Shown: positions 6,250-14,293, counted from the stretch's first letter. The stretch: 28,340 nucleotides of DNA from an uncultured Sutterella sp. (GCA_934249275.1 CAKQKT010000012.1:1-28340), one strand, 5' to 3'. Notes: generated by a model from the sequence alone, not told the origin. A program made the numbers and translations.

Positions 6250-7422
6250 ATGACCCCTAATGAAGTGCTGATGCCGGGCGAAACGCTCGGCCTGATGGGC
6301 GGCGGCCAACTCGGCCGCATGTTTGCCCAGGCTGCCGCAACGATGGGCTATCACGTTGCCGTGCTAGAACCGGGCAAAAGCTGCCCCGCCGGTGAAGTAT
6401 CCCGCGATCAAATCGAAACGAAGTACGATGACGAAGCCGGCCTCTCCGCGCTCGCTGGCAAGGTAAAGGCCGTCACGACCGAATTTGAAAACGTTCCCGC
6501 GCCGTCTCTCGAATACCTTGAAAAGGCCGGACTTCGCGTCTGCCCGCCGTCCGCCGCCGTGGCCGTCACACAGGACCGCAATGCCGAAAAGCACTTCGTC
6601 TCCGAAGTGGCCGGCGTTCCCGTTGCTCCGCACGCTGCCATTCGCAGCGAGGCAGATGTCGACTCGCTCGATGCCTCGCTTCTTCCCGGCATTCTGAAGA
6701 CCGCTCGTCTCGGCTATGACGGCAAGGGTCAGGCCCGCGTCGCCACGGTTGACGACGTCCGCAAGGCTTTCCGCGATTTCGGCGGCGTGGACTGCGTGCT
6801 TGAAAAGCGCCTGTCCCTCAAGCTCGAAGTCTCCGTCATCGTCGCTCGCAACTCGCACGGCGAAACGGCCACCTTCCCGGTCTCCGAAAACTTCCACCGC
6901 AACGGCATTCTCGCAGTCTCCGTCCTTCCCGCCCGCATCGACGAGGAAACGGCTGCACGCGCCCGCGGCTACGCTGCCCAGATCGCCAAGGCGCTCAACT
7001 ATGTCGGCGTCCTCTGCGTCGAGCTCTTCATCCTTGAAGACGATACGATTCTCGTCAACGAGCTTGCTCCTCGTCCGCACAACTCCGGCCATGCCACGAT
7101 CGACGCCTGCGTCACAAGCCAGTACGAACAGCAGGTCCGCACGATGGCCGGCCTTCCGCTCGGCTCCACGGAGCAGCACTCCTACGCCGTGATGCTCAAC
7201 ATCCTCGGCGACGAGTGGTTTGATGAGAATGACGTCAAGCGCGAACCCGACTGGGCCGGCGTCACTGCCATTCCCGGAGCCAAGCTTCACATCTACGGCA
7301 AGGCGGACGCCCGCCGAGCCCGCAAGATGGGACACGTCACCTGCATCGGCAAGACTGCCGAAGAAGCCATGGAACGCGCCCGCGAAGCCGCTCGCATTCT
7401 CCATCTTCCGGAACCGAACTGA
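6250..7422 (+). CDS. purK: N5-CAIR synthetase PurK
   Basis: A 390-residue ATP-grasp enzyme that makes N5-CAIR from AIR, bicarbonate and ATP. The N-terminal segment LGLMGGGQLGRMFAQAA (about 13-29) is diagnostic of PurK. TTEFENVP, the ATP-grasp blocks KTARLGYDGKGQ and VLEKRLSLKLEVSVIVAR, and VNELAPRPHNSGH (metal-binding) follow. The ATG at 6250 is chosen because GAGGAGG (6234-6240) lies nine bases upstream and the family N-terminus follows directly; a longer in-frame reading runs back into purE and is spurious. The stop TGA is separated from the next ATG by one base, so purE-purK-sua5 are almost certainly one transcript. Confidence 0.96.
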   Translation: MTPNEVLMPGETLGLMGGGQLGRMFAQAAATMGYHVAVLEPGKSCPAGEVSRDQIETKYDDEAGLSALAGKVKAVTTEFENVPAPSLEYLEKAGLRVCPPSAAVAVTQDRNAEKHFVSEVAGVPVAPHAAIRSEADVDSLDASLLPGILKTARLGYDGKGQARVATVDDVRKAFRDFGGVDCVLEKRLSLKLEVSVIVARNSHGETATFPVSENFHRNGILAVSVLPARIDEETAARARGYAAQIAKALNYVGVLCVELFILEDDTILVNELAPRPHNSGHATIDACVTSQYEQQVRTMAGLPLGSTEQHSYAVMLNILGDEWFDENDVKREPDWAGVTAIPGAKLHIYGKADARRARKMGHVTCIGKTAEEAMERAREAARILHLPEPN

Positions 7423-7423
7423 G

Positions 7424-8419
7424 ATGACTCAAACTCCTCCCGTCGACCAAGCCCGAATTGCCGAAGCCGTCCGCGTTCTTGAAAACGGCGGCCTTGTCGC
7501 CATGCCCACCGAAACCGTCTACGGTCTCGCAGCAGACGCCGACAACGAATCCGCCGTGCTTGCCACATATGCAGCCAAGGGCCGTCCGGCCGATCATCCC
7601 CTGATCGTTCACGTCGCAGGAATCGACGCCATTTCCCATTGGGCCGAGGACATTCCGCCCGAAGCCTGGCAGCTGGCTAAAAAATACTGGCCGGGTCCGC
7701 TTACGCTCGTTCTTAAAAAGAAGGCGAGATGCGGCCTCTGGGTGACGGGAGGACAGGACACGGTAGCGCTCCGCTGTCCGTCTCACCCGTGGGCGCACGC
7801 GCTCATCGCGGCCTTCTCGGGGCCGACCTGGCGCGGCCTCACGGCACCTTCTGCCAACACCTTCGGCCGCATCAGCCCGTCTTGCGCAGCCCATGTTGCA
7901 GAGGACCTGGGCGTCAAGCCCGAAGGCAAGCTCGACATGATCCTCGACGGCGGTAGCTGCGAATTCGGCATCGAGTCCACGATGATCAACCTTTCGCAGG
8001 GTCGTCCCACGCTTTTGCGCCACGGCGTCGTCACCCGCGAAATGCTCGAGGAAACACTTGGCTTCGACGTGCCCGATGCCGGCAAGGACGCCCCGCGCGC
8101 CTCCGGTCGTCTCAAGAGCCATTACGCGCCCCGCACAAAGCTCGAGCTCGTGCCCGCCGCTAAGCTTCCTGAGCGCTTTGCCGAACTCAGCGGCACTCCC
8201 GTCGCCGTAATGGCCTCCAGGGACGTGCTCGAACGTCTTGAGGGCATTCCCGTTCTCAAGATCGAGGCACCCGCCGATCTGCACGGCTACGGACGCGATC
8301 TCTATGAAAACCTCCACAGGCTTGATCGCGCCGGCGCAGGACGCATTCTTGTCGAGCTGCCGCCTCAGGCAGCCGACTGGGCCGCTGTCAACGACCGTCT
8401 CGGCCGTGCTGCCGCATAA
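7424..8419 (+). CDS. L-threonylcarbamoyladenylate synthase (Sua5-type TsaC)
   Basis: A 331-residue protein that makes threonylcarbamoyl-AMP from Thr, bicarbonate and ATP, the donor for t6A37. The YrdC domain covers about 8-200, with PTETVYGLAADA, YAAKGRPADHPL (the KxR motif), WPGPLTLVL and TAPSANTFGRISPS. A proline/glycine-rich linker (ASGRLKSHYAPRT) leads to a C-terminal Sua5 domain (about 235-331), so it is the long Sua5 form rather than the short TsaC. The ATG at 7424 starts one base after the purK stop. Its linkage to purine genes is conserved in Burkholderiales. TsaE, a later component of the same pathway, is encoded at 415-918. Confidence 0.94.
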   Translation: MTQTPPVDQARIAEAVRVLENGGLVAMPTETVYGLAADADNESAVLATYAAKGRPADHPLIVHVAGIDAISHWAEDIPPEAWQLAKKYWPGPLTLVLKKKARCGLWVTGGQDTVALRCPSHPWAHALIAAFSGPTWRGLTAPSANTFGRISPSCAAHVAEDLGVKPEGKLDMILDGGSCEFGIESTMINLSQGRPTLLRHGVVTREMLEETLGFDVPDAGKDAPRASGRLKSHYAPRTKLELVPAAKLPERFAELSGTPVAVMASRDVLERLEGIPVLKIEAPADLHGYGRDLYENLHRLDRAGAGRILVELPPQAADWAAVNDRLGRAAA

Positions 8420-8431
8420 GGGTGCTCCGAC

Positions 8432-8785
8432 ATGATCAAGCTCTACGGCATTCCCAATTGCGGATCCGTCAAAATAGGCCTGGGCTGGTTCGCTGCACGC
8501 GGACTTGAGGTCGAATTTCACAACTTCAAAAAGGAGGGGCTCGATCCCGTTCTTCTCGATGAGTGGATTGCGAAATCCTCCTGCGACCAGCTTCTCAATC
8601 GCAAGGGCCTGCTCTGGCGCAAGCTCGATGAATCCCGCCGCGAAGCCGTCCGAGACAATCCGCAGGGCATGCGCGAACTGATGCTTGAGACGCCAAACAT
8701 CATCAAACGCCCCATTGTCGTCTTTCCCGACGGCACGATCACTATCGGCGTTGTTGAGGATGCCTGGGAAAGACTCGCACCCTGA
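8432..8785 (+). CDS. ArsC/Spx-family thioredoxin-fold protein (YffB-like)
   Basis: A 117-residue member of the ArsC family, nearest to the YffB subgroup of unknown or glutathione-linked reductase function. It opens MIKLYGIPNC, placing the single conserved Cys at position 10. The family blocks DEWI, LLNRKGLLWRKLDE, LMLETPNIIKRPIVV and the short C-terminal strand follow. The residues after the Cys (GSVKIGLGWF) depart slightly from the usual NCDTVKKA pattern, with Gly for Asp. True arsenate reductases carry extra arginines I cannot place, so I do not call it arsC. The start lies 12 bases after the sua5 stop with a weak GGG upstream. It is the last gene before a strong terminator. Confidence 0.85.
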   Translation: MIKLYGIPNCGSVKIGLGWFAARGLEVEFHNFKKEGLDPVLLDEWIAKSSCDQLLNRKGLLWRKLDESRREAVRDNPQGMRELMLETPNIIKRPIVVFPDGTITIGVVEDAWERLAP

Positions 8786-8812
8786 AGAAGACTCTCGCCA
8801 AGACGAACTACA

Positions 8813-8836
8813 GCCGCCGGAAACGGCGGCTTTTTT
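8813..8836 (+). terminator. Intrinsic terminator of the purE-purK-sua5-arsC unit
   Basis: A seven-base-pair stem, GCCGCCG (8813-8819) with CGGCGGC (8824-8830), is capped by a GAAA-type tetraloop and followed by six T (8831-8836). The next gene's ATG begins only eight bases later. Confidence 0.88.
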
Positions 8837-8843
8837 CTTACAA

Positions 8844-9767
8844 ATGCATAAGTCGACATTGGAAACTCACCGTCAGCCGATACTGCCCGTACTGGCGCTT
8901 CTCCTGGCCACCTTCTTCTGGGGGAGCTCCTTCATCACGGTCGGATCCGCGCTCGAACACACGAATCCGCTCACGCTCGTGATGCTCCGATTCGCCGTTG
9001 GAGCCTTCTTTGTCCTTCTAATGCTCAAGGGGCGCATCACAGACATTCCGAAGCGCACTTGGAAGGCGGGCGCCGCCTGCGCCCTCCTCATCTATCTCGG
9101 ATACACCACGAATGCCGCCGGGCTCATGACGCTTCAGAGTTCCGAGTCCGGCTTTCTGACGGCTCTCTACGTTCCGATCACGCCGCTCCTCGTATGGGTG
9201 GTTTACGGCAAGTCACCGACCAAAGGCGCGCTTGCCGGCGTTCTGATGGCATTCGTCGGCCTCATCCTCCTGGCCAATCCCTTTACGCTCAGCCTTTCCA
9301 ACAACTGGGGCGAATGGGTCACCATCATCTCGGCTCTTCTTTCCGCCGTCGAGATCATGGTCGTGGGGCGTGTAGCCCCTGGAACGCAGGCAAGGCAGCT
9401 CGCCTTTGCACAGCTTTTCTTCACCGCGCTTTTCGCCGCGGCAGGACTGGTCATTGCGACAGCCGCTGGCGCTCCCCTCAAGGAAACGACCTTCAACACA
9501 ACCGTCGTCACAGCCGTTCTCTGGCTTGCCGTCATTGTCGCCTTCGTTCAGGTTCTGCTTTCCTGGGCCCAACGCTACGTGCCTGCCGGACGCGCCGCCG
9601 TCATCTTTGCCATGGAAAGCGTCTTCGCCGCCATCATCGGCTGGTTCGCAGGCGAGAGCCTCGGAACGGCAGGCATTCTGGGCGGCGCCCTAATCGTCGG
9701 CGGCATTCTCTGCGGAGAAATCAGGCTTCCGCACAAAAAGGCCTCATCCAAGGAACTTTCATCATGA
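8844..9767 (+). CDS. DMT-family (EamA) transporter
   Basis: A 307-residue drug/metabolite transporter with two EamA repeats and about ten membrane helices, beginning LPVLALLLATFFWGSSFITV. Other markers are PLTLVMLRFAVGAFFVLL in the first repeat, TLQSSESGFLTALYVPITPLLVW and GRAAVIFAMESVFAAIIGWFAGESLG in the second, and a Lys-rich C-terminal tail. The substrate cannot be told. The ATG at 8844 is used because longer in-frame versions run through the terminator hairpin and the end of the previous gene. No Shine-Dalgarno precedes it. The 3' end overlaps murI by four bases (ATGA), coupling the two. Confidence 0.88.
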   Translation: MHKSTLETHRQPILPVLALLLATFFWGSSFITVGSALEHTNPLTLVMLRFAVGAFFVLLMLKGRITDIPKRTWKAGAACALLIYLGYTTNAAGLMTLQSSESGFLTALYVPITPLLVWVVYGKSPTKGALAGVLMAFVGLILLANPFTLSLSNNWGEWVTIISALLSAVEIMVVGRVAPGTQARQLAFAQLFFTALFAAAGLVIATAAGAPLKETTFNTTVVTAVLWLAVIVAFVQVLLSWAQRYVPAGRAAVIFAMESVFAAIIGWFAGESLGTAGILGGALIVGGILCGEIRLPHKKASSKELSS

Positions 9768-10555
9768 CGGATATGCGCCCCATCGGCATTCTCGACTCTG
9801 GTTTCGGCGGCCTCTCCGTCGCCAGAGCCGTTGCAGAACTGCTTCCGCAGGAGAATCTCATTTACGCCGCCGACTGCGGCTTCGCCCCTTGGGGCGACAG
9901 AACGGACGACTTCATCCTAAAACGCACGCACGAACTCGTTTCGCATCTTCTGAAGAATGATGTGAAAGCCATCGTCATCGCCTGCAATACCGCTACAGCC
10001 GTCTGTGCAGAAATCCTGAGAGCCGAGCTGTCGATGCCCGTCATTGGCATCGAACCAGCCGTCCTCCCCGGCGCCCGCACGACCCGTACGGGCATCATCG
10101 GCGTCATGGCAACCACGAAGACGCTTGCCAGTGCCAAATACCGTCACCTCAAGTCCATTGCTCCTCGCGAAGTCAAGATCCTCGACTGTCCCTGTCCCGG
10201 ACTGATGGACTGTGTTGAAGCAGGAGCATTCCGTGCCCCGCACACGCTGGAGCTTCTGAAAGGCTTTGTTGATCCTCTCGTGACAGCCGGCGCCGACACG
10301 CTCGTGCTCGGCTGCACGCACTATCCGTTTCTTGCCGACGCCATCCGCCTGACGGCCGGTCCCGGCGTCAGGCTCATTGATCCCGCGCCCGCCGTTGCAC
10401 GACAACTCAAGCGCCGCCTCGATGAATCGGGCCTTCTTAACGAGACAAAAAAAGCGCCCTCGCGCATCTTCTGCACGACGGACGCCAATGTTGAGCGCGA
10501 GCGCATTCTCAGGCTCCTGTGGACGGACAACGCCGTCCTTCAGGAACTCCAATAA
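9764..10555 (+). CDS. murI: Glutamate racemase MurI
   Basis: A 263-residue cofactor-independent racemase that makes D-glutamate for peptidoglycan. Both catalytic cysteines are present: C74 in ACNTATA and C184 in GCTHYPF, with H186 beside the second. The N-terminal DSGFGGLSV (11-19) holds the conserved Asp and Ser. The usual VPYG segment reads APWG (41-44), a conservative change. The ATG at 9764 overlaps the transporter stop; a second ATG nine bases on (9773) is also possible. It converges on the thioesterase gene with only four bases between stop codons, and its probable terminator lies inside that gene. Confidence 0.95.
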   Translation: MTDMRPIGILDSGFGGLSVARAVAELLPQENLIYAADCGFAPWGDRTDDFILKRTHELVSHLLKNDVKAIVIACNTATAVCAEILRAELSMPVIGIEPAVLPGARTTRTGIIGVMATTKTLASAKYRHLKSIAPREVKILDCPCPGLMDCVEAGAFRAPHTLELLKGFVDPLVTAGADTLVLGCTHYPFLADAIRLTAGPGVRLIDPAPAVARQLKRRLDESGLLNETKKAPSRIFCTTDANVERERILRLLWTDNAVLQELQ

Positions 10556-10559
10556 GCGA

Positions 10560-11012
10560 TCAGCTTCTCAAAGAAAGCTCTGGCATTTCCGGCGTCTTGA
10601 GGTACTCCTCAAGACGCTTTTTCATTTCAGGAGGAATCGGATGCTTAACCACCGAATCGCCTTCCCGGGCCGCACAGACCGCAGTCTCAACGCAGGCCAG
10701 CCTGCATTCGTCACCCGCATGGATCGTCATTGCGAATCGCACGGACGTAGATCCGATCGACTCGATCCACAGGCGAAGGACGCAGTCATCTCCGCATCGG
10801 CTCGGTGCGCAGAAATCGCAGCGAATGCCAGCAATCGGGAAGCCATATCCCTTGCCCAGGCTCTCCTCATAGCTGAGACCCGCACACTCGCGGAAGAAGT
10901 CCTCCATGGCGTTGTTGAGCATCACGAAGTACTGGGGATGATAGACAATGCCCGCCGGATCGCAGTGATTCCAACGAATGCGAAGGGGCTGTTCAAAAAT
11001 TTTTCCGCTCAT
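10560..11012 (-). CDS. Hotdog-fold acyl-CoA thioesterase (4HBT/YbgC-like)
   Basis: A 150-residue thioesterase of the 4-hydroxybenzoyl-CoA type. The segment RWNHCDPAGIVYHPQYF holds the catalytic Asp (D18) and the Tyr/Tyr-Phe pattern of the family. The single hotdog domain spans about 8-135, with a charged C-terminal tail (KKRLEEYLKTPEMPEL). Activity on short-chain or aromatic acyl-CoAs is expected; the substrate is unknown. It begins 11 bases after the KynB-like gene, so the two are probably co-transcribed. Its last codons contain a hairpin and T tract that read as a terminator on the opposite strand. Confidence 0.88.
   Translation of the reverse strand: MSGKIFEQPLRIRWNHCDPAGIVYHPQYFVMLNNAMEDFFRECAGLSYEESLGKGYGFPIAGIRCDFCAPSRCGDDCVLRLWIESIGSTSVRFAMTIHAGDECRLACVETAVCAAREGDSVVKHPIPPEMKKRLEEYLKTPEMPELSLRS
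10592..10622 (+). terminator. murI terminator embedded in the convergent thioesterase gene
   Basis: A perfect 11-bp stem, GCGTCTTGAGG (10592-10602) with CCTCAAGACGC (10607-10617), loop TACT, is followed by TTTTT (10618-10622) on the plus strand. It lies 37 bases past the murI stop. On the other strand the same bases encode the Lys-Arg-Leu-Glu-Glu-Tyr-Leu tail of the thioesterase. Confidence 0.8.
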
Positions 11013-11023
11013 CTCGCTTCTCC

Positions 11024-11656
11024 TCAGCGATGCGTGATGGAACGCAAAACGGCGCGAACGGGGCTTGCCTCGACGCCCTCAAGCTTGAGGGGGAGCGCGA
11101 TCAGTTCGTATTCACCCGCCTCGACCTGACTCAAATCGAGGTTCTCAATAATGGACATGCCGCCCTGAAGTGCCACGCGATGCGCAAGCAGGAGCGTGCT
11201 GTCGGCTGGATCCATGCTCGGCGTATCAAGCCCTACCAGCATCACGCCGGACTCCAGCAGCAGGCGAACGGCACCGGGAGAAACTGCTCTGAAATCATTC
11301 GTCCAACCGTCCGGCGCAGCACGGCGCGTCTTGATGAGAACGCGTTCGTAAAAGCAGGCATTGGCAAGTTCCTCGCGGCTGACGGGCTCCTTCGTGTCGA
11401 CCGCGCTCAAGTCGATGACGCGGCAGCGGCCGATGAAGCGCTCAAGCCTCAGTGAAGCGACATCCACGGCGCCGCTGTCAAGATGCATGGGCGCATCGAC
11501 ATGCGCGCCGATATGAGGCGACATGTGGATTGTCGAAATGTTGGCGACGCCGCCGTCGTTTATGCGCTCGTTCCAAAGAACTTGAAACGGCGTGTCGCCC
11601 GGGAATACGGGCGCGCGAGTGCTTACGGATGGGGAAATATCCCATAGGCTGCGCAT
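11024..11656 (-). CDS. kynB: KynB-like cyclase-family hydrolase (kynurenine formamidase)
   Basis: A 210-residue member of the metal-dependent cyclase family, closest to bacterial KynB, which hydrolyses N-formyl-kynurenine to kynurenine and formate. It starts LWDISPSVSTRAPVFPGDTPF. The zinc motif reads HIGAHVDAPMH (48-58), with Ala at the Thr position as in KynB. DTPSMDP, AHRVAL, IENLDL and ELIALPLKLEGVEASPVRAVL follow in family order. The ATG at 11656 has a perfect AGGAGG seven bases upstream; a longer reading of the same frame overlaps the divergent nitroreductase and is not real. No kynA or kynU is nearby, so the true substrate could be another formamide or lactone. Confidence 0.85.
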   Translation of the reverse strand: MRSLWDISPSVSTRAPVFPGDTPFQVLWNERINDGGVANISTIHMSPHIGAHVDAPMHLDSGAVDVASLRLERFIGRCRVIDLSAVDTKEPVSREELANACFYERVLIKTRRAAPDGWTNDFRAVSPGAVRLLLESGVMLVGLDTPSMDPADSTLLLAHRVALQGGMSIIENLDLSQVEAGEYELIALPLKLEGVEASPVRAVLRSITHR

Positions 11657-11687
11657 GCAGTTACCTCCTGAATGATCTTGTCTCCGT

Positions 11688-11700
11688 AGAATGATATTCT
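11688..11700. promoter_or_regulatory. Palindrome in the kynB/nitroreductase divergent region
   Basis: AGAAT-GAT-ATTCT is a 5-3-5 palindrome 31 bases before the kynB start and 49 bases before the nitroreductase start. It could be an operator serving both. No confident -35/-10 pair is visible on either strand. Confidence 0.3.
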
Positions 11701-11749
11701 GCGAGTCCGGCCGCATTTTTTCCAGCCGGCATAGTCGGAGATTTACATC

Positions 11750-12307
11750 GTGAATGAAAGTTTCTTCAAAATGATCCTCTCTCGCCACTCCGTTGGCGCC
11801 AAGCATCTCATGATTCCCGCTCCTGACGTGGGAGCTCTTCGCCTGGCCGTGACAACAGCCTGCCGCGTTCCCTGCCATCAGGAAACACTCCCCTTCCGCT
11901 GGGTCGAAGTTGCCTCTCGCGAGCGTCTTGCCGACCTCTTTGAATCGGTTCTTCCGCCGGATGCTGATGAAGAAATGCACGCCAAGGCTCGAAGCAAGGC
12001 CATGAAGGCACCAATGTGCATGGCGCTCATCGGCACGGGCCTCGCACCGGATGCTCACGACCGAGATGCCGACGAACGCCTGATGACGGCCGGCGCCTCG
12101 CTCATGAACTTCCTGGCCGGCCTCCATGCTCAGGGCTTTGCCGCCAAGACCGTTTCCGCCAAAGACTTCCCGGCTCCCGACGGACTCTATGATCCGACCT
12201 GCGAACACCTGCTCTGCTTCGTGCTTGTGGGCACACCCGACGCTCCCATCAACTACCAGGACATCGGCATGGGCAACGACGAACGCCAGCCCCTCTCCCG
12301 TTGGTAA
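11750..12307 (+). CDS. Nitroreductase-family flavoprotein (YdjA-like)
   Basis: A 185-residue protein of the NAD(P)H/FMN nitroreductase superfamily, most like the small YdjA group. ILSRHSVGAKHL near the N-terminus stands where the FMN-phosphate-binding RRS motif sits. Further family-like segments are the TTACRVPCHQETLPFRWVEV block, AGASLMNFLAGLHAQGFAAKTV and the C-terminal FVLVGTPDAP. Physiological substrates of this group are mostly unknown. The start is GTG at 11750 with GGAG nine bases upstream; the ATG four bases on is out of frame. It converges on the DUF72 gene with four bases between stops. Confidence 0.85.
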   Translation: MNESFFKMILSRHSVGAKHLMIPAPDVGALRLAVTTACRVPCHQETLPFRWVEVASRERLADLFESVLPPDADEEMHAKARSKAMKAPMCMALIGTGLAPDAHDRDADERLMTAGASLMNFLAGLHAQGFAAKTVSAKDFPAPDGLYDPTCEHLLCFVLVGTPDAPINYQDIGMGNDERQPLSRW

Positions 12308-12311
12308 TCGA

Positions 12312-13379
12312 TCACTGTGCAAGTTGCGCCGCGCGCATTGCGTCAAGCGAAAACAAGATGTCCTGAAGCGTGCGCGGCGCATTCCCTTCCGCATCGTCTC
12401 CGACGAGCACATAGGCAGGGACGCCGCTGCGAACCGCGCGCATGACGAGCGATGCTATCAGGGTGCGGGTAACAAGGTTGCCCGCACTTTTTCTTTCCGG
12501 TCCCCGAACAAAAACCGGAGAAAGCGGTCCGGATCTGTGCCAACGCACGATGAGCGGTCCTGACAGCCGCCACTCCGGATTCTGAGGATCCTCCGCATCA
12601 CAGGCAGCCAGAGCGTGCATCTGCCGCTGCAGTCCCTGCATGCCCTCGTTGAGTCCCATGACCGGACGAATGCCGCAGGTCTTTAAAATTGCCATCATGC
12701 GAGGCGTGAGAAGAGTAGGATTTTTCACTTCGAACGCAAGCACCGGCACATCCCCGCCGGTTCCAAGCGTCTCCGCCAGCGTCTTGGCAAAGGCGCCGAT
12801 CTCCTCCATCGCCTTCTGCCGTCCGGCCAGCATCTTCATCTGAGAGGCCGGATACGGTCCAAGATCAAAGAGCACGGCACCCAGCTTTTCTCCTAGCCCG
12901 TCGATGCAGCTTCTCACGAATGCCGCTGCGGCATCCGCATTGAGAAACTCCCGGTTGATTCCTCCCGAACGTCCGCGGCGGTCATGCACAAAAATGCTCG
13001 TCACGAGTGCAGGCGCGCGCACGATGAAGCGAAAATCAGCAGGAACGACTGATGAAGCCGCCGCCAGTTCAGCCTGAGAATACGGATGCAGATATCCTCG
13101 CTCCAGCGATACGCATCCCAGCCAAGGGGTGCGGGCCAAAACGGACAGACCGTCGAGGCCCTTCATGCGAACCGCCCCGCTCGACGGCGAATAGATGCTT
13201 CCGCGCCATGACGCACGGCCATAGTCCAGCGTACCCAGCCGCACAAATCTGGAAAGCCGGTTCGAAGCCTCCAGCACCTCACGGCGCTGCGGCTCTCCTG
13301 AAACCGGTGCATCGGGCCGCGGCGCATCGTCAAAGAGCGGCCCCGCATCCTTATCAATCATCGGCTTGCTGTTCATCAT
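12312..13379 (-). CDS. DUF72 (YecE-like) family protein
   Basis: A 355-residue DUF72 protein with a TIM-barrel-like fold and no settled function. The core begins FVRLGTLDYGRASWRGSIYSP (about 45-65), the equivalent of the family's GTSGWxYxxW opening. FRFIVRAP, GAVLFDLGPYP, VLAFEVKNP and LIVRWHR are internal strands. It is about 70 residues longer than E. coli YecE, mainly through a polar N-terminal extension of some 45 residues. Two ATG codons stand in tandem at the start and no strong Shine-Dalgarno is seen, so the real start could be slightly downstream. Confidence 0.78.
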   Translation of the reverse strand: MMNSKPMIDKDAGPLFDDAPRPDAPVSGEPQRREVLEASNRLSRFVRLGTLDYGRASWRGSIYSPSSGAVRMKGLDGLSVLARTPWLGCVSLERGYLHPYSQAELAAASSVVPADFRFIVRAPALVTSIFVHDRRGRSGGINREFLNADAAAAFVRSCIDGLGEKLGAVLFDLGPYPASQMKMLAGRQKAMEEIGAFAKTLAETLGTGGDVPVLAFEVKNPTLLTPRMMAILKTCGIRPVMGLNEGMQGLQRQMHALAACDAEDPQNPEWRLSGPLIVRWHRSGPLSPVFVRGPERKSAGNLVTRTLIASLVMRAVRSGVPAYVLVGDDAEGNAPRTLQDILFSLDAMRAAQLAQ

Positions 13380-13546
13380 GGCATTTTCACCCGAAAATGA
13401 CTGGAAATCTCCCGTCTTAAGCCCGCAGGAACACGGACGGATACTCAGACGACGTCTTTTTTGGTAGCATTATTCGATACCCGCAGCCGCGAGTGTCTTC
13501 CATGCACCTTACGCCGCAGGCCTGCTCAAGCGATATTAATTGAAAT

Positions 13547-14242
13547 ATGCCCATCACAGAAAGCACCGTAGAGAAGAACAGGACGCCGCAAAAGGTTCTC
13601 GTCTGGGTCGTCGACGACGACGAGGTTCGCTATTCGATCCGATTTGCCCTGGCAACACACGGCATCGATGCACGCACCTATGCGAGCGGCGAAGACTTCT
13701 TCAGTCTTGTCGAAACCGATCAGCCCGGCTGTCTTGTCGTCGATCTGACCATGCCCGGCATGAGCGGCATTGATGTGCTCAAGCGCCTGCGCGAACTCGA
13801 CAGTCCCATCAAGGTCATCGTTCTCTCCGGCCACGGCACGATCAAGACAGCCGTCGAAGCCATGGAAAACGGCGCCGTCTCCTTCATGGAAAAACCGGTC
13901 GACCCCGACGACCTGATCGTCAAGATCAACGCCGCGCTTGAAGCCTCTCTCCTTGAGGTTCGCAAAACCCGCGTGCGCGGGATGCTTCGCCAGTTTTCCA
14001 AGCGAGAAACCCAAATTTTCGATCTGGTCTGCAAGGGCATGAAAAACGGTGAAATCGCCGAAAAGCTCTTTCTCTCCACTCGCACCATCGAATCGCACCG
14101 CGCCCATATTGCAAAGCGTCTTGACGACCTCACGCCGATCGGCATCCTCTACGAGCTTGCCCGCACCAAACTCGACACAAGCCCCGTGCAATTCCGAAAG
14201 ATCACGAGAGGCCGTGAAAAATCTGCATCAGAAGCCGAGTAA
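13547..14242 (+). CDS. FixJ/NarL-type two-component response regulator
   Basis: A 231-residue response regulator with a receiver domain (about 16-135) and a LuxR/FixJ-type helix-turn-helix (about 148-208). Acidic residues D23-D25, the phospho-acceptor D66 in VVDLTMPGMSG, S94 and K116 (EKP) complete the active site. The DNA-binding end has FSKRETQIFDLVCKGMKNGEIAEKL and STRTIESHRAHI. SGHGTIKTAVEAM closely follows the FixJ pattern. No histidine kinase is adjacent, so its partner and targets are unknown. The ATG at 13547 lacks a visible Shine-Dalgarno, but an in-frame stop at 13541-13543 excludes earlier starts. A bidirectional terminator follows. Confidence 0.92.
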   Translation: MPITESTVEKNRTPQKVLVWVVDDDEVRYSIRFALATHGIDARTYASGEDFFSLVETDQPGCLVVDLTMPGMSGIDVLKRLRELDSPIKVIVLSGHGTIKTAVEAMENGAVSFMEKPVDPDDLIVKINAALEASLLEVRKTRVRGMLRQFSKRETQIFDLVCKGMKNGEIAEKLFLSTRTIESHRAHIAKRLDDLTPIGILYELARTKLDTSPVQFRKITRGREKSASEAE

Positions 14243-14257
14243 CGGAACTGCCAGTCC

Positions 14258-14293
14258 AAAAACGGGAGCCCAGTCGCGGACTCCCGTTTTTTT
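14258..14293. terminator. Bidirectional terminator between the regulator and thiC
   Basis: AAAACGGGAG (14259-14268) pairs with CTCCCGTTTT (14281-14290) around a 12-base loop, flanked by five A on the left and seven T on the right. It suits both converging genes. Confidence 0.88.

Noticed and set aside
8760..8843. Longer start for the DMT transporter inside the arsC-like gene
   Set aside because: It would translate through the terminator hairpin and has no spaced ribosome-binding site; the hydrophobic family N-terminus fits 8844.
11657..12412. Long upstream extension of the KynB-like gene
   Set aside because: It would be antisense to the nitroreductase gene; AGGAGG and the conserved N-terminus place the start at 11656.
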